Shown piece after piece: positions 9,529 through 18,199 of a stretch of 50,042 nt of DNA. A model generated the notes under the pieces. That model worked only from the letters and a program-made list of their open reading frames with translations. It searched no databases and had not been told where the DNA came from. Numbering within the stretch: the stretch's first letter is position 1; every line of letters begins with the position of its first letter. Where the stretch lies: positions 1 to 50,042 of the forward strand of contig JAJRZG010000115.1 in the NCBI GenBank assembly GCA_024275365.1, read 5' to 3'. The position numbers and the translations under genes were made by a program. The DNA is from Planctomycetota bacterium. GTDB taxonomy: Bacteria > Planctomycetota > Phycisphaerae > Phycisphaerales > UBA1924.

Positions 9529-9660
9529 GAAATGCTCACTCCAGGCAAAAAACGGTGCTCAACCGGGAAAATCCATGAAACTCGGAGCCAACTGCCGCGT
9601 CAAAGGCTAATGATAAGCCACTCACGGACTCGGTGCGCCCAGCGCAAGGATAGCCGAACA

Positions 9661-10128
9661 ATGACCAGACGATTGAATCAGAGCCGTGCTTCGTGGGACG
9701 ACCGTTTTGCCACGCCGTCGATTGAAGACCTCTTCGCAGCCATCGAGCCCGAGATGCTTGCGCTGACTCAGACCCTTCGAGAGGCGATTCATGGCAACCC
9801 AGAGCTTGTGGAATCGCTGCGGTGGTGCGGCCTGCCCTGGCGATGGGCTCTCACCTTCACCCCAGCCGAGGCTCAGAGTGAGCAGGGCGCAGTGGCATAC
9901 CTGGTGCCCAACCCCGAGGCTCCCTCCGTTGTGTATCGCCTGACACTCGAACAGGCTGGTGAGCTTGATCTGAAAAAACTGTCTCGGTTTACGCGAGACG
10001 GGCTCGCGCAGGCCCGGTTGGTTGCTGGTGTTGCGTGGCCGGAGTGGAAATATCAGACCCCAAACCAGATCAAGGAACTCGGCGATCTCTTTAGCAAGCT
10101 GCGCGAGAGCACCATGACCAACGCCTGA
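9661..10128 (+). CDS. Hypothetical protein (possible DUF3788-like)
   Basis: Good-quality ORF between convincing genes. SWDDRFATPSIEDLFAAIEPEMLALTQTLREAIHGNPELVESLRWCGLPWRWALTF; family not securely recognised. Confidence 0.55.
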   Translation: MTRRLNQSRASWDDRFATPSIEDLFAAIEPEMLALTQTLREAIHGNPELVESLRWCGLPWRWALTFTPAEAQSEQGAVAYLVPNPEAPSVVYRLTLEQAGELDLKKLSRFTRDGLAQARLVAGVAWPEWKYQTPNQIKELGDLFSKLRESTMTNA

Positions 10129-10174
10129 GTCGCTTCTGGGCCGATCCTTTATTGCCAAGCCCTCTTAGGGACCG

Positions 10175-11767
10175 ATGGTAGTGCTGCGGGTGCGTTGCAC
10201 TGTCGCTGGAGGTCTGAAGATGCAGAGAATCGCTGAGAAAGTCCGGGAGTTCCACAGCCCATTGCGATCCTGGTTGATGGCAGCGGGACTCGCGCTGGCA
10301 TTGCTTGGTGCTGGGCTTGCGCACGCACAATCTCTGGCGACGCGAATCGACCGCGTTGTTGATGCTGCCGATATCGGCAGCTCGCGGGTGGGGGTGTATG
10401 TCCGCGAGGTGGGGGTTTCGGCTCCTCTGGTGTCCATCAATGCAGCCGAGGGCTTTATCCCCGCCTCGAACATGAAGCTGCTCACGACCGGCGCAGCCGT
10501 TGTTGTCCTCGGCCCGGACTTTGTCTTTCGCACCGAGATCGCCATTGATGGCAAGCGGGTGATAGTGCGGGGCTCGGGCGACCCTGCGCTTGCCGACCCT
10601 GAGATTCTGCGCAACACCGAGCCCCGGATGACAGTCGAGGACTTTCTCGAAACGCTCGTTGTTGCTCTTGCAGACAAGCTCCCCGATGGGTGTTCTGAGA
10701 TTATCCTCGATGACCGCATCTTCGACCGTGAATATGTGCATTCTACCTGGGACCGAAACGACCTCAACAAGTGGTATGCTCCAGAGGTCTCGGGGCTTAA
10801 TCTTCACGGAAACCTGCTTGCGCTCTTTGCGTCTCCTGCTCCCGAGGGGGTTGGCTTCCCGCCCCGGATCACGATGCAGCCACAGTCTGCATGGATAGAA
10901 ATCACCAACCGCGCCAAGACTGTCACCTCCGGCTCAAACACCTATTGGCCCTCGCGGTCGGGTGATTCCAACGCCTTCACGCTCTTTGGCAATGTGCGTT
11001 CCACCGCGCCCACACCGCTCAATACACCGACACACAACAACCCGCTGCTCTTTGGTCAGCTACTTGCGGAGCGGCTGATGCGGCGTGGGGTCGCGGTCGG
11101 CCAAGACACCCGCCCAGGCCTCAAACCCCCGGCAGTGGTTCGGCTTGCGGACCCTGATGAGGTTCTGCCCGAGGGCGTACTCGCGGCTGTCATCACGACG
11201 CCGCTGCAAGAGGTCCTCAACCGCACCAACACCGATTCAGTCAACCTCTATGCAGAGGCGCTGCTCAAACGCATCGGGTACGAAGTCACGCGCGAGCAGG
11301 GCACATGGGACAACGGCGCGAGCGTCCTCCGCATGACCCTCGAAGAGCGCCTTGGCAGCAAGGCCGCAATATCCACACTCGTCACTGATGGCTCCGGGCT
11401 CTCGCACTCAAACATCGTCACTCCGATCACACTGACTGGGTGGATCGAGAGCTTTGCCCGTGATGAGAGTCTTCGTGCCCCCTACCTGCTCTCGCTGGCA
11501 ACACCCGGTCGGGGGACATTCACCCGAAAGTTTCGGGGTGTGGACCTTCAGAACCATGTCGCGGGGAAGAGCGGCGTGCTCACTGGTGTGCGCACACTCT
11601 CGGGGATAGTCATCTCCGATGCGGGACGGGAGGTTGTGTTCTCGATTTTGATCAATGATGTGCCCGCCTCGAAGGGGCCAAGTGCCTCCAAGATGGCTGA
11701 GCATATTGTGATCGCGATTGATGGGTGGCTTTCCGAGATTGCCTCGGTGCCGCAGCATGGTGGATGA
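10175..11767 (+). CDS. dacB: D-alanyl-D-alanine carboxypeptidase/endopeptidase (PBP4, peptidase family S13)
   Basis: ASNMKLLTTGAAVVVLGPDFVFRTEIA (SxxK), RGSGDPAL, TDSVNLYAEALLKRIG (SxN), VTDGSGLSHSNIVTP, GKSGVLTGVRTLSG (KSG). Alternative start at 10220 gives a better signal peptide. Confidence 0.92.
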   Translation: MVVLRVRCTVAGGLKMQRIAEKVREFHSPLRSWLMAAGLALALLGAGLAHAQSLATRIDRVVDAADIGSSRVGVYVREVGVSAPLVSINAAEGFIPASNMKLLTTGAAVVVLGPDFVFRTEIAIDGKRVIVRGSGDPALADPEILRNTEPRMTVEDFLETLVVALADKLPDGCSEIILDDRIFDREYVHSTWDRNDLNKWYAPEVSGLNLHGNLLALFASPAPEGVGFPPRITMQPQSAWIEITNRAKTVTSGSNTYWPSRSGDSNAFTLFGNVRSTAPTPLNTPTHNNPLLFGQLLAERLMRRGVAVGQDTRPGLKPPAVVRLADPDEVLPEGVLAAVITTPLQEVLNRTNTDSVNLYAEALLKRIGYEVTREQGTWDNGASVLRMTLEERLGSKAAISTLVTDGSGLSHSNIVTPITLTGWIESFARDESLRAPYLLSLATPGRGTFTRKFRGVDLQNHVAGKSGVLTGVRTLSGIVISDAGREVVFSILINDVPASKGPSASKMAEHIVIAIDGWLSEIASVPQHGG

Positions 11768-11858
11768 TACGGATCACGCTTGAAACTCCTGCGTCAACGG
11801 GGGTTGATAGAGAGAACCGTGCAACCAGTCATCTCCGCGTTCGGCCATGTGTCGAACA

Positions 11859-11938
11859 GAGCCGCGAGCGCAAGCGACCGGTTTCAGTGGGTCGGCTTGT
11901 GCCGGCACACACCAACCCGTCGCTTGCGCTCAGGGCTC
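11859..11938. repeat. REP-like pair in inverted orientation
   Basis: gagccgcgagcgcaagcgaccgg (11859-) faces cccgtcgcttgcgctcagggctc (11916-11938). Confidence 0.75.
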
Positions 11939-11940
11939 TG

Positions 11941-13302
11941 CTACGGCAAGCCCCCCGCCACCTCCGCCACGCCCGCCACCAGTGCATCGCGCACAATGTC
12001 AGCGGGAGTCTCTGGCCGCATCGGCAGGATCGTGCGGATCGTCCCGGTGCTGTCGTGCATCACCAGCACCGCGAGCGCGCCGGGTGACACCCTGTCGATC
12101 AGCCGGGATCCATCGGCCTGCCATGCCAGTTCGGGCTTGATCGTTTCGGCGGGAAGGGCGGATTCGATCGCGTCGTGCCAAGCCTCTGCCTGGGTGTTGA
12201 TTCGTTCTAAAATGCCGCCGCTGGTTTCGGCCTGGATCACACCGAACAGATCGACCAGTCGCAACTGCTTTGCAAAGCGGCCATCAATCCGGCCACGAAG
12301 GAACTCGCGTCTGGATTCGGTCATTCCTGCGAGGACCGACACCACGATCGCGCGCGTCTGGGTTGCTGGTGTGTCGTCGCGGAGCAACAACACGGCATGA
12401 AGACGCGATCTGCCCAAGAGCCCCGCGTCGGCCTCACCTCCGAGCACTCGTTCCTCTTGGGTGCCGACCGTGAGCACACTCGCCCGAGGGAGTGTGTCTC
12501 CGATCTTGAACCTCGTGCCCAATGGCCTGAGGGATTCGAGCCTGTCGAGTGCTCGGCGGCCTTCGACATCGAGCACCCACTCGGCAGGGTCGCCCGGCTC
12601 GAACGGCTCGCACTCGATGATGAGCCGCGTGCCCTCAGAATCCAGGTCCGCCTCGAACCGCCTGATGCGGGCTGCAGCGAGATCGAGCGTTGCCGAGCCG
12701 ATATCTGTCGTCCCGTGGAGGCGGACACCATCGTGCCCATCAATAAGGACGCGCTCGGCACTCTCCCACGCGAGCCCTGTGACGAGAGGGCACCAGTCCA
12801 CTTGCGCCGGGTCAAACGCCAGACTCAGGTGAGGGAGCGCCAGTGGGGGGAGTACCTCCCGAATGACCGCTGCTGGACCGGTTGAAGCCTCTGAAGCCTG
12901 GAGTTTGACGAAGGTTGTCGGGTCCATATTGTGGACCGCGATGAGACTGCCCTGGCGAGCGACCAGCGTGAGATCGCCGAGTTCGAGTCGGACCAACCCT
13001 GCTGAGCCGGGCACGCAGCGAATCACCAGCGAGTGCATATCGCTCCGCCCCCCCGGCTGGATGAGCGTGACGCGGACTCGGTCGGCGGTGGCTGCGAACC
13101 GATATCGCCCGATGACCGCCCACAGGTGGGCAGCGACCTCCATCGACCCTGCTGCTGGCGAGTTGTCCTCGTGAGCGGGGGTGGGTGATGGGGAATCAGA
13201 GGCGGGTGGGTCTGAGGGTGGTGTGGTTGTTTCATCCACCGGCTGCGCGAATACGATCGCGGCACACGACACCACCACGGAACACAGGCTCGCAAGTCTC
13301 AC
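11941..13302 (-). CDS. Secreted hypothetical protein, resembling outer-membrane lipoprotein-sorting (LolA/DUF2092-like) proteins
   Basis: GTG start overlaps the folK stop (GTGA). N-terminal signal VRLASLCSVVVSCAAIVFA. AAHLWAVIGRYRFAATADRVRVTLIQPGGRSDMHSLVIRC with later thioredoxin-like region; family assignment tentative. Confidence 0.65.
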   Translation of the reverse strand: MRLASLCSVVVSCAAIVFAQPVDETTTPPSDPPASDSPSPTPAHEDNSPAAGSMEVAAHLWAVIGRYRFAATADRVRVTLIQPGGRSDMHSLVIRCVPGSAGLVRLELGDLTLVARQGSLIAVHNMDPTTFVKLQASEASTGPAAVIREVLPPLALPHLSLAFDPAQVDWCPLVTGLAWESAERVLIDGHDGVRLHGTTDIGSATLDLAAARIRRFEADLDSEGTRLIIECEPFEPGDPAEWVLDVEGRRALDRLESLRPLGTRFKIGDTLPRASVLTVGTQEERVLGGEADAGLLGRSRLHAVLLLRDDTPATQTRAIVVSVLAGMTESRREFLRGRIDGRFAKQLRLVDLFGVIQAETSGGILERINTQAEAWHDAIESALPAETIKPELAWQADGSRLIDRVSPGALAVLVMHDSTGTIRTILPMRPETPADIVRDALVAGVAEVAGGLP

Positions 13303-13787
13303 AGGCTGGCTCCCGACTCGGCGCGCTCGAGCGCCGTGAGCAGTCCACTCACCGTCTGATGCAGACCCGGGACGATCAGTTCTGCTGCGATCTCTGCAAG
13401 CGGCTCGAGCACGAACCGTCTCTCGTGGAGGCACGGGTGTGGGATCGTCAGCCCAGGCTCGTCGATCACCCGATCAGCATACACGAGAATGTCGAGGTCC
13501 AGCGTGCGAGGCCCCCACCGTTTTTCATGGGTACGGTCTCGGCCACTTGCCCGTTCGATTGTATGCAATGCCTCGAGAAGCTGTCGGGGCGGGAGCTTTG
13601 TCTCTATCGCTGCTGCTGCGTTGAGGTACTGGCCCTGCTCGATCGGCCCCACGGGCTCGGTTTCTCGCACCGATGAGACCGCGACCAGTTGCGTGAGTTC
13701 GCTGAGCCGATCGAGGGCGTGCTGGAGATGCCCTGCCCGGTCACCGAGGTTTGAGCCGATCCCCAGATAGACAGGGTGTAGCACCAT
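13299..13787 (-). CDS. folK: 2-amino-4-hydroxy-6-hydroxymethyldihydropteridine diphosphokinase
   Basis: VYLGIGSNLGDRAGHLQHALDRL, SSVRETEPVGPIEQGQYLNAAAAIET, RTHEKRWGPRTLDLDILVY, IPHPCLHERRFVLEPLAEI. Confidence 0.95.
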   Translation of the reverse strand: MVLHPVYLGIGSNLGDRAGHLQHALDRLSELTQLVAVSSVRETEPVGPIEQGQYLNAAAAIETKLPPRQLLEALHTIERASGRDRTHEKRWGPRTLDLDILVYADRVIDEPGLTIPHPCLHERRFVLEPLAEIAAELIVPGLHQTVSGLLTALERAESGASL

Positions 13788-13855
13788 TACCGGTAGTGAA
13801 TCCACGCCGAGTGTGTTCGACAAGCCCCTGCGGAGGAAGTCCAACAAGAAAGAAT

Positions 13856-13884
13856 AAAAAAACGCCGCCGGGACGACCGACGGC
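13856..13884 (-). terminator. Rho-independent terminator downstream of fliA
   Basis: Minus strand: GCCGTCGG-TCGTC-CCGGCGGC stem-loop followed by TTTTTTT. Confidence 0.75.
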
Positions 13885-13976
13885 ATCAAGGAGATTGTGT
13901 GTGGTTCCGAGACTGGCGAGATTCGCGGGGCACCGGTGTTCAGGGGCACCCGTGCGACCTCGACCCGCGAGATCGG

Positions 13977-14849
13977 TTAGTTCTCGGCATCCTCGAGTTC
14001 CTTCATGCGGTGCTGCATCTGGGCTTTGAGGCGAGCAAGGATCGAGCTGTGCATCTGGCTGACGCGAGATTCGGACAGATCGAGCGTCGAGCCGATCTCC
14101 TTCATCGTCATGCCCTCGTAGTAATAGAGCAGCACGATGAGCTTCTCTGACCGGCTCAGGCCCTTGGTGATGAGGTCCTTAAGGTCGTTTCGCTGGATCT
14201 CTGTGAGCGGGTTGGTCTGTGAATCGTCGCGGATGATGTCGATTTCACGGATATCGCGGGAGCCATCGCTTGGGAAGCACCGCCGATTGAGGCTCACCGT
14301 CCCGACGGCCTTCCCGTCACGGAGGTATTTTTCGAGCTCAACATCATCGACACCCAGGCCATTGGCGATATCTTCCTCGGTGGCGTGGATTCCGGTTTCC
14401 TTCTCGAGCCTTTGTCGGATCTGCTCGACCTTGCCTGTGCGTTGGCGGACAAGCCTTGGCACCCAGTCCATCGAACGGAGTTCATCGAGGATCGCGCCTC
14501 GGATGCGCGGGGCGCAGTAGGTCTCAAACTTGACCTTGCGTTCGAGATCAAAGGCATCGATGGCATCCATCAGGCCAAAGAGCCCTGCGCTCATGAGGTC
14601 TTCGAGGTCAACCTCGTCTGGCAGCCTCGCGTAGATCCGCTCGGCGTTGTACCGCACGAGGTGGAGGTACTTCTCCATCAGGAAGTTGCGGATCCCCCCA
14701 TCGCTGGTGCTCTGGTATTGCAGCCAAACATCCCGGATCGGGATGTCGTCATAGGGCGTGGGGATGTTGGAAGGTTCTGCGTGCAGAGCCGATCGGCGTG
14801 CGACCCCGCGTGATCCGGCTCTGGTGTTTGACGGTCTTGCTACTGCCAT
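13977..14849 (-). CDS. fliA: RNA polymerase sigma factor for flagellar operon (sigma-28, FliA/WhiG)
   Basis: LPDEVDLEDLMSAGLFGLMDAIDAFDLERKVKFETYCAPRIRGAILDELRSMDWVPRLVRQ and GMTMKEIGSTLDLSESRVSQMHSSILARLK. Confidence 0.95.
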   Translation of the reverse strand: MAVARPSNTRAGSRGVARRSALHAEPSNIPTPYDDIPIRDVWLQYQSTSDGGIRNFLMEKYLHLVRYNAERIYARLPDEVDLEDLMSAGLFGLMDAIDAFDLERKVKFETYCAPRIRGAILDELRSMDWVPRLVRQRTGKVEQIRQRLEKETGIHATEEDIANGLGVDDVELEKYLRDGKAVGTVSLNRRCFPSDGSRDIREIDIIRDDSQTNPLTEIQRNDLKDLITKGLSRSEKLIVLLYYYEGMTMKEIGSTLDLSESRVSQMHSSILARLKAQMQHRMKELEDAEN

Positions 14850-15025
14850 GGTCGACTCCTTGACCCTTACGCTTCAGCACTCCGTGGCGCGAACCCTGCG
14901 CGGGAGTATCGAGGTCGAAGCCGATCCTTGGCCCGACCGCAGTGGAGTATACATACTCTTGGGGGCGCGCACGAGCGAGGATCGAATTCGTGTAAAAATG
15001 TTCACGAGTTCACGGACTTTCCACA

Positions 15026-15340
15026 TCATTCAAGAATCTCGACCTCACCGGGGCCGCCCGACTTGGGCAGGGTGGGCATCTGGATTTGTTCTGCGATTGG
15101 GTTGTTCTTCGTTATTGCTGTCAGGTGTTCGTTCACTGCAACGAATGCCACCAGCCCGAACATACGACCGATGGTGGCTGTGACGAACAAGACCACAATG
15201 GATCGAAGGAGGATCGTCATCGTGGGGACTTCGTTGATGAGCCCGACAGCGATCGAGACTACAAATGCAGACAAGGCAAAGGCTACTGCGATCTGTTGCG
15301 GCATTCTGCTCGGCACGCCCACTCTCCCATCACTGCGCAT
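15026..15340 (-). CDS. Small membrane protein between flhG and fliA
   Basis: Two hydrophobic segments (QQIAVAFALSAFVVSIAVGLI; ILLRSIVVLFVTATIGRMFGLVAFVAV). Same strand as the operon. Confidence 0.6.
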   Translation of the reverse strand: MRSDGRVGVPSRMPQQIAVAFALSAFVVSIAVGLINEVPTMTILLRSIVVLFVTATIGRMFGLVAFVAVNEHLTAITKNNPIAEQIQMPTLPKSGGPGEVEILE

Positions 15341-15446
15341 TCTGGATGCGCATCCACGGCTGCTCTATCGGCCCTGCGTCGAGCCGACTTGGGCCCAACC
15401 GGGATTTCCCAGCTGATAAAGTTGGACTAATCGCTCTAAACCGCAC

Positions 15447-15462
15447 GCGAGCGGCGTGCCAG
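15447..15462 (-). promoter_or_regulatory. Putative sigma-54 promoter upstream of the small membrane protein / fliA
   Basis: Minus strand CTGGCACGCCGCTCGCG: consensus YTGGCACG-N4-TTGCW with one mismatch in the -12 element (TCGC). Confidence 0.4.
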
Positions 15463-15484
15463 CACTGAGAATCAGGGTTTTGAT

Positions 15485-16423
15485 TCAGGTTTCCAAGACC
15501 AGTGAAGCCATGGTGTGAGCAATCTCTCTGACATCCCGGCTGGCGGGCGACCGAGGCCACGCGAGCAGGTGCGGCACACGCTTGCGGACCGCCCGACCCA
15601 CCCGATCATCAAGCCGAATGCGCCCGAGAATCATGGGTTTGCACCCCAGGAATCGCTCGCAAGTTGCTGTCAGCCTTGCACTTACAGCATTTGACTGGTC
15701 TGATCGACCCACCTCGTTGACCACCAGCGCAATCAGTGGGAGTTCGGATATTTGCTCACGGGAACGGGCAACCACGCACTTGATGAGGCCATAGGCATCG
15801 GTGATCGAGGTTGGCTCGGGCGTGACAACCACGACCAGACAATCCGCACAGGTTGCGAACGCGAGGACATCTCGCCCTATCCCTGCCCCGGTATCTATAA
15901 GGACGACATCGCTTCTGGATTCGAGGGCTTCGAGCTGGTCGATCAGGCGTTGGCGGCTCGGGGCATCGAGATCGGCGACACGCGCCACCCCCACTGCCCC
16001 GGGCACGAGTAAAAAGCCACCCGGCGCGCGCGTGATGCACGAGGTGAGCCCCTGGCTTGTGGGATCGTGCAAGACATCATCGAGCCGGCGACCTGGTGTG
16101 AGGCCACAGAGCACATCGGCGTTTGCCATGCCGAGGTCGGCATCGAGGAGTGTTGTCCGGTGTCCAGACTGTGCAAGGGCAATCGACATGTTGACCGCGA
16201 GGTTTGTCTTGCCCACGCCACCCTTGCCCGAGGCTATCGCGACGACGGGGACTCGGCGTGCTGGGGCGTGTGGTTGTGAGACGGGTTGGGAGCCGGATAA
16301 TGCCTCGACCAATGCGCGCAGGCGTGAGGCCTGATCCCTTGGTCCGCTGCCACCCTGCTCGCCAAGCCCTGGGCGGACCGCACTCCCCATTCGGGGATAT
16401 CCCGTCGAGAGTGAGCCCATCAC
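15485..16423 (-). CDS. flhG: MinD/ParA-family ATPase FlhG (YlxH/FleN)
   Basis: VPVVAIASGKGGVGKTNLAVNMSIALAQSGHRTTLLDADLGMANADVLCGL (deviant Walker A). Adjacent to flhF. Confidence 0.93.
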   Translation of the reverse strand: MMGSLSTGYPRMGSAVRPGLGEQGGSGPRDQASRLRALVEALSGSQPVSQPHAPARRVPVVAIASGKGGVGKTNLAVNMSIALAQSGHRTTLLDADLGMANADVLCGLTPGRRLDDVLHDPTSQGLTSCITRAPGGFLLVPGAVGVARVADLDAPSRQRLIDQLEALESRSDVVLIDTGAGIGRDVLAFATCADCLVVVVTPEPTSITDAYGLIKCVVARSREQISELPLIALVVNEVGRSDQSNAVSARLTATCERFLGCKPMILGRIRLDDRVGRAVRKRVPHLLAWPRSPASRDVREIAHTMASLVLET

Positions 16424-18126
16424 ACGCCCCTTGTCGAGACCATCCAGGCAGACCGGCCGTCGAGCACCAGCCTTGCCAAGCGATCGGCATTGGCCGGCTC
16501 GATGTGGTCTGGCACCTCCTGCCCGGTGGTCAGGTAGGAGATCGGCAGCCCGATCTTTGCTGCGATATTGGCGATCACACCAAAGTCTTCTGCCTCGTCG
16601 AGCTTTGAGAGGATCAGGTTGCGAGGCTTGAGCGCTCCGAACCGTTGGGCTGCGGCATCGATCACCGACTCGGCAGCAGCGAGCGAGAGCACGAGGTGGG
16701 TGGTGTCGGGCTGGGCGGCATCGAGAAACTCACCGAGCTCATCGAGCCTTGCCGCGTCGTGCTGAGAGCGGCCTGCGGTATCGACCAGCACCACATCGCA
16801 GTCTGAGAGTGCTTCGATCGCGGCGGTCATATCCTGCGGTGAGAGGGCGATTTTGAGCGGCAGGCCGACGATATCGGCGTAGGTGCGCAGCTGTTCGACC
16901 GCTGCGATGCGGTAAGTGTCTGCGGTCACGAGCCCCACTTTTCGGCCATAGCGGAGTTTGTATGTCGCCGCGAGCTTTGCGACGGTTGCTGTCTTACCGA
17001 CACCGGTGGGGCCGATGAGTGCGACCACGGTGGGTCGATCGGCCTGCGTGCGGGTCGGGGGTTGGCTATCTGGGGAGACCGGAATGCGTTTAGCAAGGTG
17101 CCTGAGCATCGCGTCTCGGACGACGGCGGCATCGGTCATTTCGCCCGGGGTGAGGTCGTCTCGGATTGCCGAGGTGAGGTCGTCGGCGACTTCGGTCGAG
17201 GCCTTGTTTTCGAGCAGACGCATGTAGAGATCAAACACCGGGCCGGTGCTTATTGTTGGCGATTGGGTTTGAGTCCCCTCGTTGGTGGGCGATACCCGAG
17301 CCTCGGCCCGACGCGAAGACTGGAGAACCTGCCCAACCAGTCGGCGGATTGCTGCCAGTTCGTCTTCGAGAGCCGTGTGTGCTGCGGGTGTTGTTGGTAA
17401 CGGGGTGACGCGGGTGACAGCCAGGCGTGGAGCCGGGCGGGGTTGTGCTTGGATCGGGGGCTGGGTAGAGGGATTGGCGAGCAGTTCTTCTGCAAGCAGC
17501 TGTTGCTCGGGGGGGCGTCGCTCGAATGACGACGGCTGGGATGGCCACTGCGTTGATGAAGCGGGGCTTTCTGAGAGATCGATCTGCACCGGGCGCGGCT
17601 GTGGCTCGACTCGCGGTGCTTGATCCCGCTCAGGCGTTTCTGGAATAGTGCCCGGGTTTACCACGACACTATCGACTGCGGGTTGGCTTGGGACACTTCT
17701 CTCAACGGGTCTCCCCAGAGTGGGCGGCTCGGGTTTCTTTGCTTGATCTTGCTTAAACCATGGCGGCGTAGGGATGAAGCCTGAGTCGCCCGGGTTCTGC
17801 GGCATCCCCGAAGTCTTCACGGGAGATGGAGTGAGTTGTGGTGTTTGTGGTGGGGGCATCCCGAGCCCCGGGTCGGAGACATCTGTCGCGGCTGTCATGG
17901 CGCGGGGGCGAATCCGGCGTGGGCGCACTACGCTGGCATCGCTTGATGCGGTGATTTCGACCATATCCCGCGACCCCACACCCAAAACGCCCCCGACTTT
18001 GTAGGTCCGGGTGTGGAGAATGACAGCCTCGTCTCCGAGGTCTCGCTTGACCTCGACCAAGGCCGCAGCCATAGATTGACCGTGGTAGGTTTTGAGAGTT
18101 GCTCGCTGTTGCGTCGCCGTCGCCAT
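16420..18126 (-). CDS. flhF: Flagellar biosynthesis SRP-like GTPase FlhF
   Basis: LKTYHGQSMAAALVEVKRDLGDEAVILHTRT N-terminus; VVALIGPTGVGKTATVAKLAA, KVGLVTADTYRIAAVEQLRTYADIVGLPL, DVVLVDTAGRSQHD. Confidence 0.95.
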   Translation of the reverse strand: MATATQQRATLKTYHGQSMAAALVEVKRDLGDEAVILHTRTYKVGGVLGVGSRDMVEITASSDASVVRPRRIRPRAMTAATDVSDPGLGMPPPQTPQLTPSPVKTSGMPQNPGDSGFIPTPPWFKQDQAKKPEPPTLGRPVERSVPSQPAVDSVVVNPGTIPETPERDQAPRVEPQPRPVQIDLSESPASSTQWPSQPSSFERRPPEQQLLAEELLANPSTQPPIQAQPRPAPRLAVTRVTPLPTTPAAHTALEDELAAIRRLVGQVLQSSRRAEARVSPTNEGTQTQSPTISTGPVFDLYMRLLENKASTEVADDLTSAIRDDLTPGEMTDAAVVRDAMLRHLAKRIPVSPDSQPPTRTQADRPTVVALIGPTGVGKTATVAKLAATYKLRYGRKVGLVTADTYRIAAVEQLRTYADIVGLPLKIALSPQDMTAAIEALSDCDVVLVDTAGRSQHDAARLDELGEFLDAAQPDTTHLVLSLAAAESVIDAAAQRFGALKPRNLILSKLDEAEDFGVIANIAAKIGLPISYLTTGQEVPDHIEPANADRLARLVLDGRSAWMVSTRGV

Positions 18127-18199
18127 CCGTGGCTCCTCGAGGACTGCAAGACTGTACCACAAACCTGACGGCTGTGCCACTCGCGCCTTGGAATCTCAA

